DNA of 7,320 nt from JBFHER01 sp041584055 (GCA_041584055.1 JBFHER010000185.1:1-7320), one strand, 5' to 3'; counted from the stretch's first letter, positions 1 through 6,513 are shown. The notes: a model not told the origin generated them from the letters alone. A program made the numbers and translations.

Positions 1-1
1 C

Positions 2-892
2 CACCTGGAAGGGGACGAAACTGTTAAATTGCCAATTCTAACATCCTGTTGTCCCGCCTGGGTTAACTTCTTTGAAAAACAGTTTCCTGAGTTGAACGAG
101 ATTCCGTCAACAGCACGATCACCGCAACAAATGTTTGGTTCTATTGCAAAATCATACCTGGCCGAAAAACTGGGTATTGATCGGAAAAATTTGGTGGTTG
201 TGTCCATCATGCCATGTCTTGCAAAAAAATATGAGTGCCAGCGCGATGAGTTTAAGGTGGATGGAGATCCGGATGTAAACTATGCCATCACCACAAGAGA
301 ATTGGCAAACCTTATTAAACGCGCCAACATTGATTTTAAATCTCTTAAAGATCAGGAGTTTGATCATCCTTTGGGAGAATCCTCAGGAGCAGGCGTTATT
401 TTCGGTGCCACAGGTGGTGTAATTGAAGCGGCTGTACGAACAGCTTATGAGTTGTTCACAGGTAAAGAACTTCAAAAAGTTGATTTCAAAGAACTTCGCG
501 GGATGGAAGGTTTTAGGCAGGCAATCATTGATTTCGACGGACAACCAATTCATATTGGTATCGCCCATGGACTCGGGGAAGCGCGCAAAATGCTTGACTG
601 TATTAAAAGAGGTATTTGTGTGTACCATGCCATCGAAATAATGTCGTGTCCCGGCGGATGCATTGGCGGTGGTGGTCAGCCGCTGCACCATGGTGACAGT
701 TCCATTCTAAAAGCAAGGGCCAGCGCAATTTATCGGGAGGATGCAAATAAGCCAATTCGTAAGTCGCACGAAAATCCATCCATCATTAAATTGTATGAGG
801 AATACCTTGGAACGCCTGGTAGCGAACGTGCACATCACTTATTGCACACAAATTATTTCGACAGGAAATTAAAAATTGAAGACGAAAATTAA
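2..892 (+). CDS. hydA: [FeFe]-hydrogenase catalytic subunit, C-terminal part (5' end cut by window)
   Basis: This is the H-cluster domain of an [FeFe]-hydrogenase, which interconverts protons and H2 in the cytoplasm. The frame is open from base 2, so the gene begins upstream; 296 residues are visible. All three H-cluster signatures are present, numbered from the first visible codon. L1 is TSCCPAW at 14-20, where the first Cys (C16) matches the proton-transfer cysteine and C17 a cluster ligand. L2 is MPCLAKK at 70-76, with ligand C72. L3 is MSCPGGC at 214-220, with ligands C216 and C220. After L3 comes the small-subunit-type tail (KSHENP, then LLHTNYFD), as in group A hydrogenases. The N-terminal ferredoxin-like FeS domains would lie outside the window. 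The stop is 15 bp before a NuoE-like gene, so the two are probably co-transcribed, which points to a HydABC-type NAD-linked enzyme. The active-site domain is certain; the bifurcating subtype is inferred from the neighbour. Confidence 0.95.
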   Translation, partial: HLEGDETVKLPILTSCCPAWVNFFEKQFPELNEIPSTARSPQQMFGSIAKSYLAEKLGIDRKNLVVVSIMPCLAKKYECQRDEFKVDGDPDVNYAITTRELANLIKRANIDFKSLKDQEFDHPLGESSGAGVIFGATGGVIEAAVRTAYELFTGKELQKVDFKELRGMEGFRQAIIDFDGQPIHIGIAHGLGEARKMLDCIKRGICVYHAIEIMSCPGGCIGGGGQPLHHGDSSILKARASAIYREDANKPIRKSHENPSIIKLYEEYLGTPGSERAHHLLHTNYFDRKLKIEDEN

Positions 893-895
893 GAT

Positions 896-902
896 AAAGG
901 AG
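896..902 (+). promoter_or_regulatory. Ribosome binding site of the NuoE/HydC-like gene
   Basis: AAAGGAG lies 5 nt before the ATG at 908. It is the only near-canonical Shine-Dalgarno sequence at a good distance in this window. It supports this start and suggests independent translation initiation within the hydrogenase operon. Confidence 0.7.
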
Positions 903-907
903 TCGTT

Positions 908-1402
908 ATGGAAGTTGAAAATAACATTACAATAAGACTTAAAAGGAAGGATATTGAATTCATTCAGAAAACATGTGCTTCTTTTGATTATGAGAAAAGT
1001 GAGCTTATCAATGTGCTGCATAAGTCGCAGGAACGCTTTGGATACTTGCCTGCTGAAGTGCAGGAAGTGATTGCATCTGAGTTAAAAATGTCGGTTGCAA
1101 AAGTCTATGGCGTGGTCACTTTTTATTCATTTTTTACCATGGTGCCCAAAGGGAAGCACCCCATTTCAATTTGCACAGGAACAGCTTGCTATGTACGTGG
1201 GGCTGAAGTCATTCTCGATGAATTCAGAAAGCAATTAGACATTAATGTGGGAGAGGTGACAAAGGATGGGAAATTCTCTCTTAGTTGTCTCCGGTGTGTA
1301 GGCGCATGTGGCCTGGCTCCCGTGGTAATGGTTGGTGATAAAACCTACGGTCGCGTATCACCCGAAATGGTAAAAGAAATACTGAATGAATATTCAGAGT
1401 AG
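908..1402 (+). CDS. hydC: NuoE/HydC-like [2Fe-2S] subunit of NAD-linked hydrogenase
   Basis: This 164-residue protein belongs to the 24-kDa NADH dehydrogenase (NuoE) family, which has a helical N-terminal part followed by a thioredoxin-like [2Fe-2S] domain. Early motifs typical of the family are seen at about 41-75 (QERFGYLP, then VYGVVTFYSFF). The four cluster ligands are C89, C94, C130 and C134, in the family spacing of 5, 36 and 4 residues; an extra Cys, C127, sits just before the second pair. Its position directly behind the hydA-like gene, together with its RBS, makes it the likely HydC (gamma) subunit of a hydrogenase complex that passes electrons between H2, NAD(H) and possibly ferredoxin. 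The flavin/NAD-binding HydB subunit is not visible and may lie upstream. Alternatively it could serve an NADH dehydrogenase, but no other Nuo gene is nearby. The family call is very secure; the subunit role is inferred from context. Confidence 0.9.
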   Translation: MEVENNITIRLKRKDIEFIQKTCASFDYEKSELINVLHKSQERFGYLPAEVQEVIASELKMSVAKVYGVVTFYSFFTMVPKGKHPISICTGTACYVRGAEVILDEFRKQLDINVGEVTKDGKFSLSCLRCVGACGLAPVVMVGDKTYGRVSPEMVKEILNEYSE

Positions 1403-1423
1403 GGATTGAAAGAAAAACACGAC

Positions 1424-1458
1424 AAAGAGGAGTGCCAGCATATGGCGCTCCTTTTTTT
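1424..1458 (+). terminator. Intrinsic terminator after the hydrogenase genes
   Basis: A 10-bp stem (AGGAGTGCCA at 1428-1437 with TGGCGCTCCT at 1443-1452, one G-U pair) encloses the five-base loop GCATA and runs into seven T's. Flanking A's at 1424-1426 can pair with the T run. It starts 21 bp after the hydC-like stop and separates this unit from the perR unit. Confidence 0.9.
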
Positions 1459-1504
1459 ATTTCATTTTTTTATAAAGCGCTGTTGTAAATTAATAAAAAG
1501 TATT

Positions 1505-1517
1505 AAACACAGTGTTT
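1505..1517. repeat. 6-1-6 palindrome AAACAC-A-GTGTTT, possible operator
   Basis: A perfect 6-bp inverted repeat around a single central A lies in the AT-rich leader of the perR-like gene, 150 bp before its start. The geometry equals that of a Fur-family operator half-site pair, but the sequence differs from the nearer palindrome at 1642-1654. It is too short to be a terminator. Its function is unknown; it could also be a chance occurrence in AT-rich DNA. Confidence 0.35.
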
Positions 1518-1596
1518 GCTTATCGCCTTTCCTTGTTGCAGTTAATGATTGTCTGTCTGACGCAACGCTTAATAAATCTTAAAGATAAAATAAATG

Positions 1597-1628
1597 TTTT
1601 GTACGCTTGAACAATTTCTTTATATTCA
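1597..1628 (+). promoter_or_regulatory. Possible Bacteroidota-type promoter of the perR-prx unit
   Basis: TTTTG at 1597-1601 could serve as the -33 element. A 19-bp gap follows, then TATATTCA at 1621-1628 as a degenerate -7 element (Bacteroidota consensus TAnnTTTG, four of six fixed bases matched). Transcription would start near 1635, just before the palindrome at 1642-1654, so a bound repressor could block it. The match is partial and the call is tentative. Confidence 0.3.
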
Positions 1629-1640
1629 CGTTTTATTAAA

Positions 1641-1655
1641 CAAGAATAATTCTTA
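1641..1655. promoter_or_regulatory. Putative PerR/Fur-type operator
   Basis: AAGAAT-A-ATTCTT is a perfect 6-1-6 palindrome. Extended to 7-1-7, its outermost pair (C1641/A1655) does not match. Fur and PerR boxes are 7-1-7 repeats; the Bacillus PerR box is TTATAAT-N-ATTATAA, and this site shares the AAT-A-ATT core. It ends 12 bp before the ATG of a PerR-like gene, which is what peroxide-relieved autorepression of the regulator and the peroxiredoxin behind it would predict. Binding is inferred. Confidence 0.55.
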
Positions 1656-1666
1656 TTTAGGATAAA

Positions 1667-2086
1667 ATGAATAAAGAAGAAGTGAGAAATAAAATTGCAG
1701 AAAAGGGGCTGAAAGTTACACCCCAAAGAGTTGCAGTTTTAGAAGCGATTTTTGAGTTGGGAAATCACCCCACAGCAGAGAGCATTGCTGAATATGTAAA
1801 AGAAAATCAACCAAACATTGCCATTGGTACAATTTATAAGGTTTTAGAAGCATTTGTGGATAACAAGATCATCAAAAAAGTGACCACAGAGGCTGATAAA
1901 AGGAGATATGATGGCAAAACAGATCATCACCATCATTTATATTGCATTGAATGTGATTTGATTGAGGATTATATGGATGAAGAATTGAATGATTTATTGA
2001 GGAATTATTTTAAAAATAAGGAGATCGATGGATTTCACATCAAAGATTTTGTAGTTCAAATCAATGGAACTTTCGATAAATGTTAA
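1667..2086 (+). CDS. perR: Fur-family peroxide-responsive regulator, PerR-like
   Basis: This 139-residue metal-dependent repressor has an N-terminal winged helix (about 1-82, with VTPQRVAVLEAI at 17-28 and the recognition segment IAIGTIYKVLE at 51-61) and a C-terminal dimerisation domain. Aligned to Bacillus PerR with an offset of three, the regulatory Fe/Mn ligands are all present: H34, D82, H88, H90 and D101. D101 is the Asp that marks PerR where Fur has Glu. The first structural-zinc pair, C93 and C96, is intact. The second is not: the C-terminus reads GTFDKC, so F136 replaces the first Cys and only C139 remains. A weak AGGA precedes the ATG by 4 nt. A palindromic operator lies in the leader and a peroxiredoxin gene follows 20 bp downstream, which fits peroxide-relieved control of both. 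The Fur family is certain and the PerR type well supported; zinc binding at the altered site is open. Confidence 0.9.
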   Translation: MNKEEVRNKIAEKGLKVTPQRVAVLEAIFELGNHPTAESIAEYVKENQPNIAIGTIYKVLEAFVDNKIIKKVTTEADKRRYDGKTDHHHHLYCIECDLIEDYMDEELNDLLRNYFKNKEIDGFHIKDFVVQINGTFDKC

Positions 2087-2106
2087 ACTTTTAATTATTT
2101 AAAATC

Positions 2107-2820
2107 ATGGAAAATCAAGTAGAAGAAGTAGTAAGTATGCCAAGAATTGGCGATCCAGCACCAGTATTTAAAGCAGTTACAACGCAAGGAGATATTAATT
2201 TTCCTGCTGATTATAAAGGAGATTGGGTTATTCTCTTTAGTCATCCCGCAGATTTTACACCGGTATGTACCTCAGAGTTTATGACCTTTGCCACAATGGA
2301 AGATAAATTTGCAGAAGCAAACTGCAAACTGGTTGGTCTTTCAATTGATGGACTTTATAGTCACATTGCATGGTTGCGCACAATCAAGGAAAAAATTGAA
2401 TACAAAGGAATGAAAGACGTTGAAGTGAATTTTCCTTTGATTGAAGATATCAAAATGGATGTTGCCAAAAAGTATGGCATGATTCAACCAAATGAGGATT
2501 CAACCAAAGCGGTTCGCGCGGTATTCTTTATCGATCCAAAAGGAATCATCAGAGCAATTATTTATTATCCATTGAGCCTTGGACGCAACTTTGATGAGTT
2601 ATACCGTGTTGTTGTTGCCCTGCAGGCTGCTGATGAATTTGGTGTTGCAACTCCTGCCGACTGGCGTCCGGGTGATGATGTAATCATTGGCCCTGCTGGA
2701 TCATGCGGAGCAGCTAAAGGCCGCATGGAAGACAGTGAAATTGATTGCAAAGACTGGTTCTTCTGTACCAAGAAATTGGATAAGGATACCGTTTTAAACA
2801 AGGTTCTTAAGAAAAAATAG
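2107..2820 (+). CDS. Prx6-type peroxiredoxin (thioredoxin-fold peroxidase)
   Basis: This 237-residue cytoplasmic peroxidase should reduce H2O2 and organic hydroperoxides. The peroxidatic motif PADFTPVC is at 47-54, with C54 as the peroxidatic Cys and T51 beside it; the long C-terminal arm of the Prx6 subfamily follows. The segment CKDWFFC at 214-220 matches the paired cysteines of archaeal-type Prx6 enzymes such as Aeropyrum ThiPrx (C207/C213), so it may use a resolving cysteine rather than the strict 1-Cys mechanism. C200 lies in a Gly/Ala-rich linker. The ATG at 2107 adds ten residues before MPRIGDPAP, where archaeal homologues usually begin; an ATG at 2137 is the alternative start. No clear Shine-Dalgarno is seen at either. 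It lies 20 bp after the perR-like gene with no terminator between, so it is probably in that operon and under peroxide control. The family call is very secure. Confidence 0.94.
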   Translation: MENQVEEVVSMPRIGDPAPVFKAVTTQGDINFPADYKGDWVILFSHPADFTPVCTSEFMTFATMEDKFAEANCKLVGLSIDGLYSHIAWLRTIKEKIEYKGMKDVEVNFPLIEDIKMDVAKKYGMIQPNEDSTKAVRAVFFIDPKGIIRAIIYYPLSLGRNFDELYRVVVALQAADEFGVATPADWRPGDDVIIGPAGSCGAAKGRMEDSEIDCKDWFFCTKKLDKDTVLNKVLKKK

Positions 2821-2845
2821 AAACGACCTAAACGTTATGTCTTCT

Positions 2846-2883
2846 AAAGTGATGTTGTTTTTTAACGACATCACTTTTTTTTT
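2846..2883 (+). terminator. Intrinsic terminator after the peroxiredoxin gene
   Basis: A 14-bp stem (2846-2859 with 2864-2877, one G-U pair) closes on a TTTT loop and ends in nine consecutive T's at 2875-2883. It lies 25 bp after the peroxiredoxin stop and is the strongest terminator in the window. The 150 bp after it, up to the relA-like start, hold no gene I can see. Confidence 0.93.
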
Positions 2884-3033
2884 GTCCATGTTCGTAATTA
2901 AAACAGTATGAGGAAGTGAGATGACCTAAGTACATTCAGTGTTGTTACAGTCATCCTAAAAGCTGCCTGTAATTTGGTTCAATTGGCAAAAAATGGATAG
3001 CTTTACAGCGTAAAAAATTGCATAGATAAAGGA

Positions 3034-5229
3034 ATGAAGGACGAGGAAGACGAAATTAGAAAAGAATTTCAGTCTCTGTTGGATGAGGCGGGAAATTTAT
3101 TTAAACCGGGAGATGTTGAGGATCTAAAAGCAGCCTTTGACATTTCATGGAATGCGCAGATTAACCTGAAGTCACAATCCGGTCGTTCAGCCATGATCCG
3201 CACCCTGGATATTTGTCGTATTGTGCTGTTTGAAATAGGGTTGGGAAAGGTCTCTGTGATCTGCACTTTGCTTTATCATTATGTTAAATCTAATGATATC
3301 CGTGACGACTTTTACGAAAAACAGTTTGGCCCTCAGGTCAGTGATATCTTAAAAGGTCTGGTGAAGGCGAATGATTTGTATTCCAAAAGTGCTGCCATCG
3401 AAACGGAAAACTTCAGAAAGCTTCTCCTCACTTTTGCCCAGGACATTCGTGTTATTTTAATCATGATTGCAGATCGTTTGCAAACCATGCGTTATTTGCA
3501 GTATTTTGATAAGAATGATCAGGTCAAGATTGCCCGTGAAACATCATATCTTTACGCGCCTTTGGCACACCGTCTTGGCTTGTATAATATAAAATCAGAA
3601 CTGGAAGATCTTTCCCTGAAGTTTACGAATCGGGAAATCTACATGGATATTGCGAAAAAACTGAACGAGACCAAACGATCCCGTGATGCGTATATCCAGT
3701 CATTTATCAGTCCATTGAAAGAAAAGCTTGAGAAGGAAAATCTAAAGTTTGAGATCAAAGGACGAACAAAAACGATTTACAGTATTCTGAATAAGGTGAA
3801 AAAAAAGAATACACCCTTCGAAGATATTTATGATTTGTTTGCCATCCGCATTGTTTTAAACAGCAAATTAAAAAAAGAAAAATCTGATTGCTGGCGCGCC
3901 TATTCGGTGGTTACCGACATGTATCAACCCAATCCAAAACGCCTGCGTGACTGGCTGTCAATTCCCAAGAGCAATGGATATGAATCCTTGCACACAACGG
4001 TGATGGGGCCGGGTGGAAAATGGGTAGAGGTGCAAATAAGGACCGAGCGAATGAATGAAATCGCAGAAAAAGGCTTTGCTGCACATTGGCGTTATAAAGG
4101 AATCAAAGGGGAGAAAGGACTCGATGAATGGCTCGCAAATGTAAGGGATATACTTGAGAATCCAGAAAAGAACGCTGTGGACCTGATGGCTGATTTCAAA
4201 CTGGGACTTTATGAAAAAGAGGTGTTTGTTTTCACACCCAAAGGAGATCTTAAAAAAATGCCTTTGGGCGCCACTGTGCTTGATTTTGCATTTGATATAC
4301 ATACCAGGGTTGGTTGTACATGTGTTGGGGCAATTGTGAACGGCAAGAACGTTCCTATGCGGTATAAGCTCAAAAACGGGGATCAGGTAAATATCTCCAC
4401 ATCATCCCAGCAAACACCTAAGCAGGATTGGCTGAACATTGTTACCACATCGCGTGCCAAAACAAAAATAAAACAATCCTTAAAAGAGTTCTTCTTTAAA
4501 GAGGCTGAGTTAGGACGAGAAACCATGCTCAGACGCTTTAAGAACTGGAAAATAACCATTGATGATGGCCGTTTTCAAAGACTCTTAAAGCAATATAAAT
4601 ATAAATCAACTTCCGACTTTTACGTGGCCATCGCCAACGGGGTATTGGATGTTTCTGATATAAAGGATGCCTATCTTGCGCTCGAGCAAAAAGAGACTAC
4701 AACCATTGCGGAGAAGCAGGAACTTAAGACTGCAGAGAATTTTAACGTGCTCCACGAGTTCCCTGATACGGATGATGATATACTTACCATTGACCAAAAC
4801 CTAAAAAATGTGGACTTTGCTCTTTCAAAATGTTGCAGTCCTATTTATGGTGACGACATCTTTGGTTTTGTAACCATTAATGGTGGAATTAAAATTCACC
4901 GACGGGATTGTCCCAATGCGCCGCAAATGATTCGTCGTTTTGGATATCGGATCGTGCCAGCCCAATGGGCAGGGAAGGCCGGTTCTCAGTATCAGATATC
5001 ACTGAAAGTAACCGGAAATGATGACATTGGCATTGTATCAAATATATCCCAGTTAATTAGTCAGGACCTGAAGCTAAAAATGCGTTCTATCAGTATCAAT
5101 TCAAAAGATGGTGTTTTTGAAGGGAACATCAGTCTTTTTGTTAGCGATCTTAAAAGTCTCAACATGATCATTAAAAAAATTAAAGGTGTTCGTGGAGTGC
5201 ATAATGTTGACCGACTGGATGGACATTGA
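3034..5229 (+). CDS. relA: RelA/SpoT-family (p)ppGpp synthetase with degenerate HD hydrolase domain
   Basis: This is a full-length 731-residue long RSH enzyme, which makes (p)ppGpp from ATP and GTP/GDP on ribosomes during starvation. The domains run in order. A degenerate HD domain covers about 25-200. The synthetase domain covers about 235-345, with GRTK at 243-246, D267 in IYDLFAIR, RLRD at 303-306, NGYESLHTT at 314-322 and the catalytic Glu in VEVQIRT (E332). TGS is at about 396-456, then a helical region, a zinc-finger/CC domain (CC at 600-601, HRRDC at 622-626) and a C-terminal ACT domain at about 655-729. The HD metal site is lost: where Rel has LLHDVVED this protein has LLYHYVKS at 79-86, the earlier HP position reads R56-T57, and DRLHNMR reads DRLQTMR. 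It should therefore be synthetase-only. RLRD resembles the RxKD loop of Rel/SpoT more than the ExDD loop of proteobacterial RelA. AAAGGA directly abuts the ATG, too close to act as a normal RBS; no better upstream start is seen. Confidence 0.95.
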   Translation: MKDEEDEIRKEFQSLLDEAGNLFKPGDVEDLKAAFDISWNAQINLKSQSGRSAMIRTLDICRIVLFEIGLGKVSVICTLLYHYVKSNDIRDDFYEKQFGPQVSDILKGLVKANDLYSKSAAIETENFRKLLLTFAQDIRVILIMIADRLQTMRYLQYFDKNDQVKIARETSYLYAPLAHRLGLYNIKSELEDLSLKFTNREIYMDIAKKLNETKRSRDAYIQSFISPLKEKLEKENLKFEIKGRTKTIYSILNKVKKKNTPFEDIYDLFAIRIVLNSKLKKEKSDCWRAYSVVTDMYQPNPKRLRDWLSIPKSNGYESLHTTVMGPGGKWVEVQIRTERMNEIAEKGFAAHWRYKGIKGEKGLDEWLANVRDILENPEKNAVDLMADFKLGLYEKEVFVFTPKGDLKKMPLGATVLDFAFDIHTRVGCTCVGAIVNGKNVPMRYKLKNGDQVNISTSSQQTPKQDWLNIVTTSRAKTKIKQSLKEFFFKEAELGRETMLRRFKNWKITIDDGRFQRLLKQYKYKSTSDFYVAIANGVLDVSDIKDAYLALEQKETTTIAEKQELKTAENFNVLHEFPDTDDDILTIDQNLKNVDFALSKCCSPIYGDDIFGFVTINGGIKIHRRDCPNAPQMIRRFGYRIVPAQWAGKAGSQYQISLKVTGNDDIGIVSNISQLISQDLKLKMRSISINSKDGVFEGNISLFVSDLKSLNMIIKKIKGVRGVHNVDRLDGH

Positions 5230-5264
5230 TTTTTTGTCAGAGATGCAACCAAATGCGTATTCGG

Positions 5265-5289
5265 GTCATCTTTGTAATGTCATCTTTGT
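5265..5289 (+). repeat. Tandem 11-bp direct repeat before the lipoprotein gene
   Basis: GTCATCTTTGT occurs at 5265-5275 and again at 5279-5289, a 14-bp period with AAT between. The second copy ends 18 bp before the ATG at 5308. Each copy contains CATCTTTG, which matches five of the six fixed bases of the Bacteroidota -7 box TAnnTTTG, but no -33 TTG lies at the right distance. It could be a regulator site, twin weak promoter elements, or a small duplication. Confidence 0.5.
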
Positions 5290-5307
5290 TAAAAATGTTC
5301 TAACCCA

Positions 5308-6513
5308 ATGAAAAATTTTATTCGTCTTTTTGTCTTGTGTTTGAGTTTAATTGTTTTGTATTCCTGCGACGATAATCTCAGTGATGGAGAAAGCTTCGGT
5401 GAATCAGAGGCCTTATATGGCCTTTCAGATGCATTTAGCGGTGAAGGCCGTGCCGGGAGCGCCAGTGGGCAGGGAGACAGTACGATTCAGATTGAAGCCG
5501 GTCAGATTACCGCCGGCGAGTGGAACGACCTGACAAACTGGGAATTCTGGATCGACTTAATACAAAGGTACGATTCGCTTAATTATTCGGAACTATGGGG
5601 CTACGATGTTTCCGTAAGACTTGCCGTTAATGCGACGGATGAATCCGGAAATCCAATAGTGAATGAAGAAGTAAAATGTATTGATGCGAGCGGGAATGTT
5701 CTCTTTAAAGGGCGAACAGATTATAAAGGGATGGCGGAATTGTGGCCTTCGGTGGCGCATTCAGATGTTGATATAGATGCGTTTAAACTGCAGATGGGAG
5801 GCAAGGTGTTTGATAATGTTAAGGTGTACGAAAAGGGCACCAATTTTTTAACGGTTCCAGGTACATTTGAAAATTCCACAAATTCAAAGATTGACATTGC
5901 CTTTGTGGTAGATGCCACAGGTTCTATGTCGGATGAACTTGAGTATCTGAAGGTAGAACTGGTTGATGTGATCGATCAGGTAAAAGCGGCCAATTCCGGT
6001 GCGAAAATAAATACGGCAACCGTTTTTTATAGGGATGAAGGTGATGATTATGTGACAAGAAAAAGTCCATTTACTCAGAATGTTGCTTCCACCGTATCGT
6101 TCATCAAGGAACAATCTGCAGGAGGTGGTGGCGATTTTCCTGAAGCAGTCCACGCAGCACTAGATGTTGCTGTCAATGATTTACAATGGTCTACCAGCGC
6201 CACATCTCGCATCTTATTTCTTTTGCTTGATGCACCACCCCACAAAGAGGATCAAATCTTGTCTGCTCTTTCATCTCATGTACTGAAAGCAAGCGAAATG
6301 GGCATCAAAATTATCCCCATCACTGCAAGTGGTATCGATAAAGAAACCGAGTTCCTCATGCGCTACATGGCAATGGTTACAAACGGAACCTATGTGTTTA
6401 TTACAAATAACAGCGGTATCGGAGATGAGCACATCGAACCTACGGTAGGGCAGTATGAAGTGGAATACTTGAATGAACTGATGGTGAGATTGATCAATAA
6501 TTATCTTGAATAA
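5308..6513 (+). CDS. von Willebrand factor A domain lipoprotein
   Basis: This 401-residue protein is exported and lipid-anchored. The signal peptide (1-19) has a hydrophobic core and a lipobox ending LYS-C20. The residues after C20 are acidic (DDNLSDGE), resembling the Bacteroidota lipoprotein export signal, so the mature protein may face outward; that is inference. A low-complexity Gly/Ser linker (about 44-60) leads to a segment with TAGEWNDLTNWEFW (about 69-82). A predicted beta-sandwich of Ig-like or carboxypeptidase-regulatory type follows at about 103-190. A vWA domain starts near 195, with MIDAS motif DATGSMS at 202-208, GGGGDFPEA at 272-280 and DAPPH at 308-312. These motifs should bind a divalent cation and a protein partner. 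The gene stands alone between the relA-like gene and a convergent methyltransferase, with its own terminator. No enzymatic motif is seen and the ligand is unknown. The vWA and lipoprotein calls are strong; the cellular role is not established. Confidence 0.88.
   Translation: MKNFIRLFVLCLSLIVLYSCDDNLSDGESFGESEALYGLSDAFSGEGRAGSASGQGDSTIQIEAGQITAGEWNDLTNWEFWIDLIQRYDSLNYSELWGYDVSVRLAVNATDESGNPIVNEEVKCIDASGNVLFKGRTDYKGMAELWPSVAHSDVDIDAFKLQMGGKVFDNVKVYEKGTNFLTVPGTFENSTNSKIDIAFVVDATGSMSDELEYLKVELVDVIDQVKAANSGAKINTATVFYRDEGDDYVTRKSPFTQNVASTVSFIKEQSAGGGGDFPEAVHAALDVAVNDLQWSTSATSRILFLLLDAPPHKEDQILSALSSHVLKASEMGIKIIPITASGIDKETEFLMRYMAMVTNGTYVFITNNSGIGDEHIEPTVGQYEVEYLNELMVRLINNYLE

Noticed and set aside
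29..31. TTG as the start codon of the hydrogenase gene
   Set aside because: The same frame is open back to base 2, and the H-cluster domain needs sequence before TSCCPAW, so the gene is cut by the window edge rather than starting here.
383..691. Antisense open frame of 102 residues inside the hydrogenase gene
   Set aside because: It lies opposite a certain conserved gene, has no recognisable domain and no RBS; it is a coding shadow. Similar antisense frames at 3958-4302 and 5884-6153 were rejected for the same reasons.
1535..1566. GTTGC...GCAAC inverted repeat as an RNA element or terminator
   Set aside because: It has only a 5-bp stem with a 22-base loop and no T run, within what is expected by chance.
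1403..1666. A small gene or structured RNA between the hydC-like and perR-like genes
   Set aside because: Apart from the terminator and the two palindromes I see no coding frame on the plus strand with a start and RBS, no tRNA-like fold and no riboswitch-like conserved core. The minus-strand frame at 1520-1726 overlaps the perR start and has no recognisable features.
2942..2977. Promoter for the relA-like gene (TTG at 2942-2944, TAATTTGG at 2970-2977)
   Set aside because: TAATTTGG matches the -7 consensus at five of six fixed bases, but the gap to the TTG is 25 bp, longer than the usual spacing of about 19 to 21 bp. The promoter was not annotated.
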